From the NCBI GenBank assembly GCA_028291545.1, contig JAQGHR010000159.1:1-64000 (forward strand): DNA of 64,000 nucleotides, read 5' to 3'. A model generated the notes under the pieces. That model worked only from the letters and a program-made list of their open reading frames with translations, made no database searches and had not been told where the DNA came from. Below, one piece after another: positions 47,170 to 55,734 of this stretch (positions within the stretch are counted from its first letter, which is position 1; each line of letters begins with the position of its first letter). The position numbers were made by a program, and so were the translations under genes. The stretch comes from Planctomycetota bacterium (lineage in GTDB: Bacteria; Planctomycetota; Planctomycetia; Isosphaerales; Isosphaeraceae).

Positions 47170-47233
47170 GCAGAGAGCGCGGAGTGAAGGGTGGGATCCT
47201 TCGCAATTCCACCCTTCACTCCGCGCTCTCTGC
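47170..47233. terminator. 25-bp inverted repeat between convergent genes
   Basis: 47170-47194 pairs perfectly with 47209-47233 (core GCGCGGAGTGAAGGGTGG) with a 14-nt loop. It lies between the stops at 47154 and 47260 and probably acts as a bidirectional terminator. Its unusually long perfect stem and GAG/GCG-rich arms suggest a dispersed palindromic element. Confidence 0.65.
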
Positions 47234-47259
47234 CTTCTCGGCGGTTCATCTCGCTTCCT

Positions 47260-48159
47260 TCACAGATCGCCCGATCCCCGGCTCCTCGGCTTCTGGATAT
47301 CGGTGACGAGCTTGCCCGATTTGAAGATCGAGACCGTCCCGGTGGACTGGGAAACGCTGAGGGCGATCGCGTCCGTCACCACGGTAATCCCGGCCGCCGC
47401 CTCGTGGCGGGCACCTAGACCTTGCGGAAGTGGCTCCGCAGGGTAGGACTGTGGGTTCAGGTAGCGGCCCGCGCTGAGGAGCACACCGTCCCCTCGGACG
47501 AGGAATGCGCCATCAATGGCGGAGAATTCCTTGATCGTTTCCTCCAGGCGCGGATCAAGGACGTTGCGCTCCTCTTCCGGGTAGCCGTGAAATGGGTTCA
47601 TCACGAGTTGCCGGCTCTGCGTCAAGACGCGGTCGGAATCGCCCAGGATGAACAGAGTCCCGACCGGCTTGCCTTCGCGTCCTTCCAGCCCCAGCTCGCT
47701 CGCCAGGGTCAAGAGCCGTTCAAAGACCGTCGGCTTGACGTCAGGCGGGAGAAGATCGGCCGCCGATCCGGCGAACATCTCGACCTCCGTACCGAGGTCG
47801 AGCACGAGCACGGTGTCGATCGTGCCGGAGCCGTCCAGACCCGTCAGGCAGACCACGCGATCGCCGCTGCACACGAGTTGCTCGGCCCCCGCGACGAGGA
47901 TGCCCACCTTCACCTGACCGATCCGCGTCATCGGGATATCCGGCACGCGAACCACGGCGCAGAGGTCGCCCCAGCCCTCCGGCGCCTGGAATGTGGCCCG
48001 CCTGGAGACCAGAATCACCCGGAAGTCCACATCCTGAATCAGGTCCGCGAGGTCCGCGTCCTCTTCCACCACGTCCGCGTGAAGCATGACGACACGCGCC
48101 GCGACTTCGCGAGCAATTGCGTGAGCGTGTCGAACCAGGCTTCGCGTGAGAATTTTCAC
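47260..48159 (-). CDS. Diadenylate cyclase (DisA_N/DAC) with pyruvate-kinase-like N-terminal domain
   Basis: Makes the second messenger c-di-AMP from two ATP. 299 residues: 1-125 look like a pyruvate kinase C-terminal-type domain as in archaeal DacZ, then the DAC domain 165-290 with GTLFILGD, the conserved DGA (216-218, SAIDGAFL) and GARHEAAAGIT (251 on). The second catalytic motif is RHE rather than the usual RHR. It starts with GTG 48159 overlapping the stop of the exported-protein gene (GTGA). No c-di-AMP phosphodiesterase is in the window. Confidence 0.85.
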   Translation of the reverse strand: MKILTRSLVRHAHAIAREVAARVVMLHADVVEEDADLADLIQDVDFRVILVSRRATFQAPEGWGDLCAVVRVPDIPMTRIGQVKVGILVAGAEQLVCSGDRVVCLTGLDGSGTIDTVLVLDLGTEVEMFAGSAADLLPPDVKPTVFERLLTLASELGLEGREGKPVGTLFILGDSDRVLTQSRQLVMNPFHGYPEEERNVLDPRLEETIKEFSAIDGAFLVRGDGVLLSAGRYLNPQSYPAEPLPQGLGARHEAAAGITVVTDAIALSVSQSTGTVSIFKSGKLVTDIQKPRSRGSGDL

Positions 48160-49988
48160 GGCTTCGCGGCTCCGGTCGCCTTGATGGGCGCCGATTCGAT
48201 GGCAATGCTCAGAATGCCCAGATTGTCTCGCTGTTTCCGTGCGTCCTTCGACTCTGTCTGTTCGATTCGGAGGACGTTCTTCCCGACCGAGAGCCCCATC
48301 GCCGGGATCGGCACGCGGACTCGTTGCGGGGTTTCATTTTGCGACGGGACGTGGACGTTCAGATCATCCAGGCGCACGCCATTGAGCGACAATCGAGTGC
48401 GCAATTGTCCCATCTTGACCATCTCCGAGAACTCGGGAGTTCCTTCCAGGCCGATGACCTTGACGACATCCATGACCAGCGACGACGGCTGCAAAGGAAC
48501 CTGACGAAGTTCAAAGGTCACCTCGACCGGAGCAATTTCCGGCTGTGGCGGATCGAGATCCGGCGTGACGCGATCGCCCAAATGATGACTGTTGGGATCG
48601 ACGACGATCCGCGTGGCAGGCGCGAGGGTCGAGATTTTACGCACCCGGTCCCTGGGGACCGCGAAGCGCCCGACGTAGGGTGCGTCGAGGGTCAGGTTGG
48701 CCTCATCGATTGCGACCAGTGCGGCCTCGATTCGATCCAGATCCCGAATATCGTTCCCAGGCGCGGTCCGCCACTCGACCCGGACCCAAAGCCCGCTGAT
48801 CGGATCGGCCGAGGCCGCGGCGCGGCGAAAATGAATGCCCGAGACGTCGGCCCAGGAGGGCCGAATGGTCTTGCCGTCGAGTTGAAAGCTCAGCCGATCA
48901 CCGTCGGCACCGAGAAATCGCCCGAAGAGCTGGTCGCCGGAGAGCAGGCGCACTTCATCCTGGGCCGGCTCAACTTCAAATCGACCGGTCGGCTGCGTGA
49001 AACGGACCAGGCTGAGATCGTCTACGACCGCTCCCAGAGTCTTGAGAGGTTGGACGACACCCAGAGTTTCGGTCGCCATCCGGATCTCGAACAGCGGCCC
49101 ACCGAATCCATGACCATGCGCGAGCTCATCTCCATCAACGGACAGGGCAGCCCTCTCCGGTTCAAATTTCACCGCCAGACGATGCCAGCCCGGCTTTCGG
49201 ACCAGGCGCTGGACGTTCAGCGCCGGTCCGCCCGGTGTTTCGACCGCGAGGGTCTCCTCCGCCCAGCCCAGCACGACCCGAACGGTGGTGCTCTCGGAGT
49301 TTCCTCGGCGAAAGGTCAAGTCCACGAACCAGCGTTGACCGGGCACGCGCTCGCCCTCGTCGAAATAGGCAAGCTCAAGGCGACCCGAGCCGAGCGGTTC
49401 GACGAGTCTCATGGTCAACGACGAACCGCCCGCGGGGAGCCTCGCGGCACGATCTCCGACGAGGTGGGGTATTGCGACCAGGTCGGCATCTCCCCCAGGA
49501 GACCAGCGGTTAAAATCCAGGGTCTCGAAACCGTCCTTGAGGGACTGCACCTCGCCCGGACGCTGAATGACCGACGTGACACCATGACGGTCGACCTGGA
49601 GCGGAGGATGATCCGATCCTGGATCAACTCGGATCGTCGACCCATCGATCGAGAGTAAACGGCCCGAGAGGCGGCTCCAGGACCCTAATTGGATCTGGAA
49701 CGGCGGTGGCCCGGTAGACGGTTCCGGGCCGGGACCGTCGACAGTGATCTCACCAATCTTGTCCAGGGGGATCGCTTCGCCCTGGTCGGTCTGGAAGCGG
49801 AACGAGCCCGCCGTCGCCTCGACAATCCTGCCCGCGATCCGCCTACCATCCGGGAGCTCGGCGGTCTCCACGCGTTTTTCGCCCGCCGCGGGCACCTTCT
49901 GGGCCATCGCAGGCTCGCCCGCGAGGTCGAGGACGCTCGCCGCCAGGGCGAGGAATAAGAGCCGCCGAAGCCTGGGAAGGTTGTCCAC
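48156..49988 (-). CDS. Large exported protein of unknown function
   Basis: Not recognised. About 610 residues from GTG 49988 with GGGGAGATC upstream; the frame opens at 50045. Signal peptide about 1-30 (LLFLALAASVLDLAGEPAMAQ). The rest is beta-rich and repeats a small-strand pattern (LPDGRRIAGRIVEATAGSF; LLSGDQLFGRFLGADGDRL), plus a laminin-G-like middle section (DGFETLDFNRWSPGG...). The C-terminus VTFELRQVPLQPSSLVMDVV may be a binding module. It is co-translated with the diadenylate cyclase downstream (4-nt overlap), which is odd for an exported protein and may just reflect dense packing. Confidence 0.72.
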   Translation of the reverse strand: MDNLPRLRRLLFLALAASVLDLAGEPAMAQKVPAAGEKRVETAELPDGRRIAGRIVEATAGSFRFQTDQGEAIPLDKIGEITVDGPGPEPSTGPPPFQIQLGSWSRLSGRLLSIDGSTIRVDPGSDHPPLQVDRHGVTSVIQRPGEVQSLKDGFETLDFNRWSPGGDADLVAIPHLVGDRAARLPAGGSSLTMRLVEPLGSGRLELAYFDEGERVPGQRWFVDLTFRRGNSESTTVRVVLGWAEETLAVETPGGPALNVQRLVRKPGWHRLAVKFEPERAALSVDGDELAHGHGFGGPLFEIRMATETLGVVQPLKTLGAVVDDLSLVRFTQPTGRFEVEPAQDEVRLLSGDQLFGRFLGADGDRLSFQLDGKTIRPSWADVSGIHFRRAAASADPISGLWVRVEWRTAPGNDIRDLDRIEAALVAIDEANLTLDAPYVGRFAVPRDRVRKISTLAPATRIVVDPNSHHLGDRVTPDLDPPQPEIAPVEVTFELRQVPLQPSSLVMDVVKVIGLEGTPEFSEMVKMGQLRTRLSLNGVRLDDLNVHVPSQNETPQRVRVPIPAMGLSVGKNVLRIEQTESKDARKQRDNLGILSIAIESAPIKATGAAKP

Positions 49989-50220
49989 GATTGATCTCCC
50001 CTCTTGGGATCGCCGACTGGAGTCGATGTCTACCTCACCTAGCATCGCGATAAGGACTGGATTCGATCAAGAACCCTTCCCCAATTTTCGGGATGGAAAC
50101 GAGAAGAGCCACACGAATCCCGGGTGGGACTCGCGTGGCTCGACGGCGTCCGGAATTTGATTGGGAATTGGCTAGAGGTCGTCCTCGCACCGAGACCCCA
50201 TCCCGGAAATTGCCAGATCG

Positions 50221-50826
50221 TTATTGCGTGGTCGCGATCGGAGGTCCGCCCGCACGGCGGAGGTGGTCTTTGTCGAAGTAGACGACCTCAACCCGATGAT
50301 CCACGTGATTGAATGGGATCGGGTAGTCGGACCAGTACAGCTCGTCGTAATAGATCGTGCACTTATAGTGGCAGTGGACGAGCTGACAGGAGCCGGCAAG
50401 GGGATAAATCTTGACCGGATCGACCTTGTCGCCGATCTTCTCGATGAGGAACCGCGCGTTGTTGCGCTGGACCTCATAGAACGGCGGACAACCGTTGCGG
50501 AACTTGGGCACCTTGGCCCAGACCTCGGCTTCGCTGGGCGGATCCAGGCACGTCGGCGGCGCGAATTCACCGGGAATGGGATCGAGGATGGGTACTCGAT
50601 CTCGTTTCTCTCGCTCAATGTCCTCTTCCAGCCGCTGCTGCTGCGACGGCAGGATGGGCCAGGCGAACGACCAGCCGGTCACGTGGAGCGGCGAGATGCT
50701 TCGAAAAACGTACGAGAGTCCGCAGCCGGTCGCCCCGGTGGAGACGGCCGCCAGCAGGACCCCCGACAGGAGGCCGCGAACCCAGCGTGGGGTCAGCGGG
50801 CCGCGATGCCGCGCGGAACGGGTCAT
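50221..50826 (-). CDS. Lipoprotein of unknown function
   Basis: Not recognised. 201 residues with a lipoprotein signal (VLLAAVSTGATGC, lipidated Cys35). The mature part is Cys-rich for its size (Cys93, Cys113, a CQLVHCHYKC cluster near 147-156) and acidic/aromatic. Disulfides or metal binding are possible. ATG 50826 is the first in frame. The 232 nt between it and the next gene upstream (49988) hold no supported gene. Its start faces a gap with no gene on the left strand up to 51259. Confidence 0.65.
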   Translation of the reverse strand: MTRSARHRGPLTPRWVRGLLSGVLLAAVSTGATGCGLSYVFRSISPLHVTGWSFAWPILPSQQQRLEEDIEREKRDRVPILDPIPGEFAPPTCLDPPSEAEVWAKVPKFRNGCPPFYEVQRNNARFLIEKIGDKVDPVKIYPLAGSCQLVHCHYKCTIYYDELYWSDYPIPFNHVDHRVEVVYFDKDHLRRAGGPPIATTQ

Positions 50827-51258
50827 GATCGTTTCCCCTCCATGGGATGAGCGCGTACCGGGCGGGGGGCACTCCGGCCCCTCCGACGTCTCCGCGAATC
50901 CGCGCCGAATGGCTCGTTCGGGCTACACACGACGCCTCACAATACACGTTGCGTCGTGTGGTTTCTGGCTGTCTATATCGAACGAGCAAGGCTCCGCATG
51001 TGAGGAATTCCCCGGAGACGAGGGATTGATTTCTCCGGAATCCTGCCGGCACCCTGCGTGTGAACCGTCAATTGGTACGCCATTTCGCGACAATTGATAA
51101 CGAATTGCCGCAATCCACCAGGGGAAGGTGAAATTCCTCTGCGAAATTGATGGGACCCAACAAGAAAGCCGCGAGGGCCACGGGGAGCGATTCCCCATGA
51201 CCCTTCGCGGCGGCGCCTGCACGCGTCTCGGCAGCCTCACGTCGTCAGGCTGATCGTC
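50827..51258. other. Intergenic region
   Basis: No supported gene. It holds the terminator of the BON protein at 51169-51210 and the promoter region of the lipoprotein gene at 50826; I could not identify convincing -10/-35 boxes by eye. Two short 5'-partial frames here are antisense noise. Confidence 0.45.
51169..51210 (-). terminator. Intrinsic terminator after the BON protein gene
   Basis: Imperfect stem: GGGGA (51182-51186) with TCCCC, GGG with CCC and CCGCG with CGCGG, from 51169 to 51210. Read leftward it is followed by CTTTCTTGTT. It begins about 49 nt beyond the stop at 51259. Confidence 0.6.
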
Positions 51259-52035
51259 TTAATAGGCGAACAGACCGAACGGATATGGCGTGAAGAACGG
51301 CCGGGTGTAGTGCTTACGGAAGTCCAGCCACCAGATCCCGTCATCCCATCGCAGCGTGACGGCACGCCAGTCGAGAGGAACCTCGGGGTAGGGATAGAAG
51401 GGTCCGATATTCGGCCAGGCCTGCCAGGGGTAGGCCGTGGGGTAGCCGACGGCCGAGAAGTTGCCCGGAGGGGCGTAGCTGGGCCATGCATAGTTGGGCT
51501 GGCCCGACTGGTAGGCCTGGGCCGGTCCAGTCATACCGGCCGCGCCCTCAGGTAGCGGACCGTCATAGGCCGGTCCGGTTGTGGCAGGCCCGGCGACCAT
51601 TCCACCCTCAACCATTCCACCTTCGACCGGTCCGCCGACCATCCCGCCATCGACTGCACCGCCGCGATGATGCAGACCACCCATCGCGACCTGGGCCGGC
51701 TGGCCGGGCTGGTACTGGACAGTTCGCACGCGGGTATCGCCCGTGACCTGAAGCCGATCCACAACATTGATGACGCCGGGAGCCAGACCGGCACGACGAA
51801 CCGCTTCGGCCTTCAAGGCGGGGTTCGAGACGGTCCCGACGAGCAGAACCGTGCCCTCGCGAGTTTCAATCGCGATGCGTGACTTGTTCAGTTCGGAATG
51901 CGACCGGAGGGACGCGGCGATCGCGTCGGCGGTGCGCTGGTTTGGGCTGAAGGCTGCGTCCTGCGCCATCGCCGGAAGGGTGGCGGTCGCGGCCAGGAGG
52001 CCGAGGGCGGCCGAAATCCGTTTCAGAGCAATCAT
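51259..52035 (-). CDS. Exported BON-domain protein with Gly-Met-rich linker
   Basis: A 258-residue exported protein. Signal peptide 1-24 (ATLPAMAQ), BON domain at about 32-97 (ADAIAASLRSHSELNKSRI, GTVLLVGTVSNPALKAEAVR), a Gly/Met/Pro linker with repeats of VEGGMV-like units (about 115-150), and a conserved aromatic C-terminus (RAVTLRWDDGIWWLDFRKHY). ATG 52035 places the signal peptide correctly; the frame opens at 52293. BON domains bind phospholipid or act as outer-membrane/peptidoglycan modules. A role in envelope maintenance is inferred. Confidence 0.85.
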   Translation of the reverse strand: MIALKRISAALGLLAATATLPAMAQDAAFSPNQRTADAIAASLRSHSELNKSRIAIETREGTVLLVGTVSNPALKAEAVRRAGLAPGVINVVDRLQVTGDTRVRTVQYQPGQPAQVAMGGLHHRGGAVDGGMVGGPVEGGMVEGGMVAGPATTGPAYDGPLPEGAAGMTGPAQAYQSGQPNYAWPSYAPPGNFSAVGYPTAYPWQAWPNIGPFYPYPEVPLDWRAVTLRWDDGIWWLDFRKHYTRPFFTPYPFGLFAY

Positions 52036-52313
52036 GGGCCTATCCTTGCTCCCGCCAATGGCCGACGGAACCGGGGCCGGACGGCGAGCGGGTCGCGCCG
52101 ACCGGGTCGGAGAAACGCGGGCCGGGATCGACGGCGATCGGCGGAGGTGGATCAAGGGGTCGACTCGTTCCGATCGGCCTCGTCCTTGGGCCGACGGTCG
52201 AACTATGGCGCGCCGAAACGGGCGGGTCAAATCGGCGCGCAAAAAAAGATCGAGGCAGAATCGCCCCGATCTTCCAGGTTCATTCAGGCTCATGACTTAG
52301 CGCTGAAAAAAAA

Positions 52314-52637
52314 TCAACTCAGCAAGGCCGCCTCGGCCGAGGTCGTTCGGTCCTTTGAAGCGGTCAAAGGGATCGAACCACCGCCAGCGATCATACCGAT
52401 CAGCAAGACCGTCATGGTCACACCGGCAAAGAGGGCAAATTGTGAGTCATGTCGTCCACACAAAGCTCCCGCCAGACCCAGTCCGAATAGCGCGATCACG
52501 AAAATCCAGCGACCACGCTCAGCCCATCGTGTGCGAGGCATCAGGCGAGTGAGGCACAGAGCCCCGATCCCGATGATCTGAAACAACAGGACAAGGCTCT
52601 CGAGCACAACACAGGACGGCAGGATGGACAACTCCAT
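52314..52637 (-). CDS. Small membrane protein with three helices
   Basis: 107 residues from ATG 52637, preceded by AAGGAGGG 10 nt upstream. Three hydrophobic stretches: about 8-32, 42-60 and 68-85. A Cys in the second and Arg/Thr-rich ends may matter; no family recognised. The longer frame from 52871 would have no Shine-Dalgarno site. It follows the BON protein in the same direction with 278 nt between and likely has its own promoter. Confidence 0.65.
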   Translation of the reverse strand: MELSILPSCVVLESLVLLFQIIGIGALCLTRLMPRTRWAERGRWIFVIALFGLGLAGALCGRHDSQFALFAGVTMTVLLIGMIAGGGSIPLTASKDRTTSAEAALLS

Positions 52638-52800
52638 ACAGGCTCCCTCCTTGGGCGCTGTAAGGGGATCAGGTCGGGCAATAGTCTCGCAGTCCGTCGC
52701 GAGATTCGAAAGATCCCAGAAGCAGCTACGGGGCCAAGCACGCCGCGATCCGGGAAAATCGGTCATGCTCCGGCCAATCAACCCGAGAACTTGAAGAAAA

Positions 52801-52837
52801 ACGGACACAGGCCGATTTATTTTGGGCCTGTGTCCGT
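52801..52837 (-). terminator. Canonical intrinsic terminator after the Gly/Pro-rich lipoprotein gene
   Basis: Perfect 13-bp stem: 52801-52813 with 52825-52837 (ACGGACACAGGCC) around an 11-nt A/T-rich loop, followed leftward by TTTTTCTTC. It begins 47 nt beyond the stop at 52884. Confidence 0.85.
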
Positions 52838-52883
52838 AATGTTTACAATCAGGTATCGGTAAACCTTGCAAAAGTTGGAAGCC

Positions 52884-53990
52884 TCAGCGTCGTTTCCCCG
52901 TGCCGCCAGCGTTTTGCGTCTTCAGGACCTTCGCGGCACCAATGTCTTGCACCTTCCAACCCTCTTTTTCCTGGCGGAGCTGGAGAGTACGGGTGGTGCG
53001 CTTGTTATCCTCTTGCTTGCCGACGATCACCCCCAACATTCCGGAACTCTTCCGGGTATTGGTACCCATCACTTTCATGCCAGCTAGTTCATTGGCGACG
53101 CCCTGAACGTCCTCGGTCGAGGCTGACTCGCTGAGTACTGCCTTGAAGAAGGCGATATGGTCTTTGCCAGCGTCGTTCTCGGCATGCTTGGCGGACGCTT
53201 CTTTGATACGCACGGGATCGTGAGACTCGAGGGCGCTCAGGAAGCTCTCGGCACCCTTGATCGGGGTCGAGAAATCGCTTGAGGCCAGGGCTCCGCCTCC
53301 ACCCGGGCCGCCGCCGGCGGGACCCATTTCACCGCCGGGACCGCCGGGCGGGCGAGGTCCCTGGGGTGCCCCGGGATTTTGGCCGGTCATCCCTTGTCCG
53401 GATCGTCCTGGGAGACTGAGGCTCTTTCCAGGTCCCCCGCCAGCTCCTCCGGGAGGGGCGCCAAGCGCGGCCTCACCACCCGCCACCGCTGACCCACCAT
53501 AACCGCCTGGCGGCATGGGCGAGTTACCTCCGATATTCTGGCCCGAGCCGCCCCCGGCGACGGCTGTTCCACCGTAGCCCCCCGGCGGCATGGGCGAGTT
53601 GCCGCCGATGTTCTGCCCGCTGCCGCCCCCGGCAGCACCCAATGTTGGCGCTTGGATGGCCGCCGCCGCTCCAGCGCGGCTGCCCGGAATCGGTGCGGCC
53701 GCGGGAGCCGCGCCATTAGCGGGAGCGGAGCCGCCGGCGAGTGCGAGCAACTCTTCCGTGTCCGATTTCGGAGCTGCGGGTGCCGCCGGGGCTGGGACCG
53801 CCGGTGCGACGGCGACCGGTGCCGCTACGGGCGCCGGCGCGGCCTCGGCGGCTGGCGCCGCATCGTTAGACGCTTCCGCCTCTGATTCGGCCTTTGGCTC
53901 GTCCTTGGCCGCGCCTTTGCCACAACCGGAAGTCACCATCCCCAAGATCGCCACCGCGATCAAGGCCCACCATGTGTTCGGCCGTTTCAT
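52884..53990 (-). CDS. Lipoprotein with Ala/Pro/Gly-rich repeats
   Basis: A 368-residue protein with lipoprotein signal (LGMVTSGC, Cys23), an Ala/Glu/Pro-rich linker (30-120), and two tandem 25-residue units at 121-145 and 146-170 (GGGSGQNIGGNSPMPPGGYG + 5), then a Gly/Pro stretch to about 240. The ordered C-terminus (245-368) resembles an NTF2/SnoaL-like or DUF-type module (SFLSALESHDPVRIKEASAKH; LRQEKEGWKVQDIG). Function unknown. Nucleotides of the two repeat units differ at many third positions, so the duplication is old. Followed by a strong terminator. Confidence 0.75.
   Translation of the reverse strand: MKRPNTWWALIAVAILGMVTSGCGKGAAKDEPKAESEAEASNDAAPAAEAAPAPVAAPVAVAPAVPAPAAPAAPKSDTEELLALAGGSAPANGAAPAAAPIPGSRAGAAAAIQAPTLGAAGGGSGQNIGGNSPMPPGGYGGTAVAGGGSGQNIGGNSPMPPGGYGGSAVAGGEAALGAPPGGAGGGPGKSLSLPGRSGQGMTGQNPGAPQGPRPPGGPGGEMGPAGGGPGGGGALASSDFSTPIKGAESFLSALESHDPVRIKEASAKHAENDAGKDHIAFFKAVLSESASTEDVQGVANELAGMKVMGTNTRKSSGMLGVIVGKQEDNKRTTRTLQLRQEKEGWKVQDIGAAKVLKTQNAGGTGKRR
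53481..53630 (-). repeat. Two tandem 75-bp units in the lipoprotein gene
   Basis: Encodes residues 121-145 and 146-170; the peptides differ by a single residue (GGTAVA versus GGSAVA) but the DNA differs at several third positions. It is an in-frame coding repeat, not an intergenic one. Confidence 0.85.
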
Positions 53991-54220
53991 CGTTCACGAT
54001 CCCCCAGGCAAAAGGGCGCGGCGATCACCAGGGCGGCTTCGCCCCGACCGCGACGGGACTATGACTCCAACGATGGATTGAGTATGGCGTATCTTCTTCC
54101 GGCAGAAAAGGGGTGGTCTTGACTTTCTCCGGAAGGTACGTCGCTTGCCCGGCTCCATGAGGGGGACTATGATGGCGTTTCGAGGCCGAATGAACCGCGC
54201 CCGGCGACGGAGTCCAGCCG

Positions 54221-54616
54221 ATGTCTTCGCAGAAAACGATCCTACTGGTCGATGATGATAATGACATCGTCGAATCCATGCGAACCGTCCTGGAAGGGCG
54301 GGGATACCGCATCATGATCGCTCGCGACGGCAATGCCGGACTCACCGCCGCCGAGCGCGAGAACCCGGACCTGATCGTCCTCGACATGATGATGCCCAAG
54401 AAGAGCGGGTTCCTCGTCCTGGAGAAACTGAAGGGTCGCGCCGGCGGCCTGATCCCGACCATCATGATCACCGGCAATGAGGGCAGCCGGCACCGGGCCT
54501 ATGCGGAATTCCTCGGGGTCAAGGACTACATCCGCAAGCCGTTCGCTCTGGAAAAGCTCGTGAAATCCGTCGACACAATCCTCGGCACACCCCGAGTCGA
54601 CGTCGAAGGCGCCTGA
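54221..54616 (+). CDS. Single-domain response regulator (CheY-like)
   Basis: A 131-residue receiver-only protein. Asp11-Asp12 for Mg, phospho-acceptor Asp55 (LIVLDMMMPKKSG), Thr84 (MITG) and Lys106 (YIRKPF). No output domain. The partner kinase is not in the window; it could relay to the PAS-GAF-REC protein or another kinase. ATG 54221 is the only good start. It stands alone between divergent genes. Confidence 0.92.
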   Translation: MSSQKTILLVDDDNDIVESMRTVLEGRGYRIMIARDGNAGLTAAERENPDLIVLDMMMPKKSGFLVLEKLKGRAGGLIPTIMITGNEGSRHRAYAEFLGVKDYIRKPFALEKLVKSVDTILGTPRVDVEGA

Positions 54617-54693
54617 CCGCGAACCCCTCCACTCGGTGCAGTCTCGGGGATCATCACCAACGCGATCGATAGGCGGCATCGGGCGAATGCCGG

Positions 54694-55632
54694 TCATCGA
54701 GACAGGTCGAGACTATCGAGGTAAACGGACGCCGCGTTGCCGAGAAGGTCGATTTCCATCCGGTTCGGATCGCCGAAAAATGCCACGGCCAGCTCGCTGT
54801 CGAGCTGATGGGTCGCCAGCAGGTTCAACCCCTGTTTTTCGCCGCTCAACTCCTCGGCGAAAACCAATCGCCGCGACTCGCCCGGCACGCCGAGCACCTT
54901 GGCGAAGTATTGAACGGCCACGTTGTGCTTGCGGGGCATCTGGGAACCCAGGACGAGGACGCGAAGCCTCGACCACTCCTCGGCCGGCAGATCGCGCCGC
55001 CACGATGTGACCTGGGCCTGGTACGCATCGATCTGGGACTTCGCGGCATCGCCCGCGCTGGCGAGAACGAGCGGCCCTGCGGCCTTCGTCAACAACCTCA
55101 GCTCGGCGTCCTCGTACCGGGCGTTCTTCAGGACTCCATCGAGGAACTCCATGCACCGTTGCAATAGCAATCTCGACCGATCGAGTTGCTCGGCGCTGAA
55201 ACCGGAGTTGTCCAGGGAGTCCGAGAGGGCGGTCACGCTGGCTCGGAACGCCCGCAACCGGGTCAATCGCGCCTGGTCCAGGGGTGTCCTACCGTACGGA
55301 GCCAGCGAGACATAGATGGCGAGTGGGACGTGCGAGATGGCCTTCAGGCGATGATACAGCGGAGGGATCACGGGAGCCTCGATGCGATTCCCATCACGGA
55401 TCAGGATAAGACGATCTAGCTCGACCACGATCACCGGGCCGAGCTTCGCCAGGGTCTCGGCCCGGCCTCCCGCGTAGAACGAACGGAACTCCAGGTCGGC
55501 CGTCTCGAACGCATCGCTGGCCAACCTGTCGGAGCTCGCATTCTCGGCATGAAGTCCCATCACGAAGGACGCCAGGCCCGCAAGGACCGCGACAACCAGG
55601 ATCAATCGCCCCGAATGATTGCGAATCAGCAT
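54694..55632 (-). CDS. Hypothetical protein with N-terminal signal anchor
   Basis: Not recognised. 312 residues; a signal peptide or anchor at about 9-29 (LILVVAVLAGLASFVMG). The mature part is helical and Arg/Leu-rich (RLRAFRASVTALSDSLDN, RSRLLLQRCMEFLDGVL). ATG 55632 is the first codon. It lies 102 nt after the Gfo/Idh/MocA gene stop (55735) and may share its transcript. No catalytic motif visible. Confidence 0.6.
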   Translation of the reverse strand: MLIRNHSGRLILVVAVLAGLASFVMGLHAENASSDRLASDAFETADLEFRSFYAGGRAETLAKLGPVIVVELDRLILIRDGNRIEAPVIPPLYHRLKAISHVPLAIYVSLAPYGRTPLDQARLTRLRAFRASVTALSDSLDNSGFSAEQLDRSRLLLQRCMEFLDGVLKNARYEDAELRLLTKAAGPLVLASAGDAAKSQIDAYQAQVTSWRRDLPAEEWSRLRVLVLGSQMPRKHNVAVQYFAKVLGVPGESRRLVFAEELSGEKQGLNLLATHQLDSELAVAFFGDPNRMEIDLLGNAASVYLDSLDLSR

Positions 55633-55734
55633 GTTTGATGAACCCGTGGAAAATCTTGTGCGAAAGGCATTGGGTCGATATCGGATTCTCGATCGCGGGA
55701 CGACGCTCGCCGAGCGACTTCCCTGCCACCTGGT

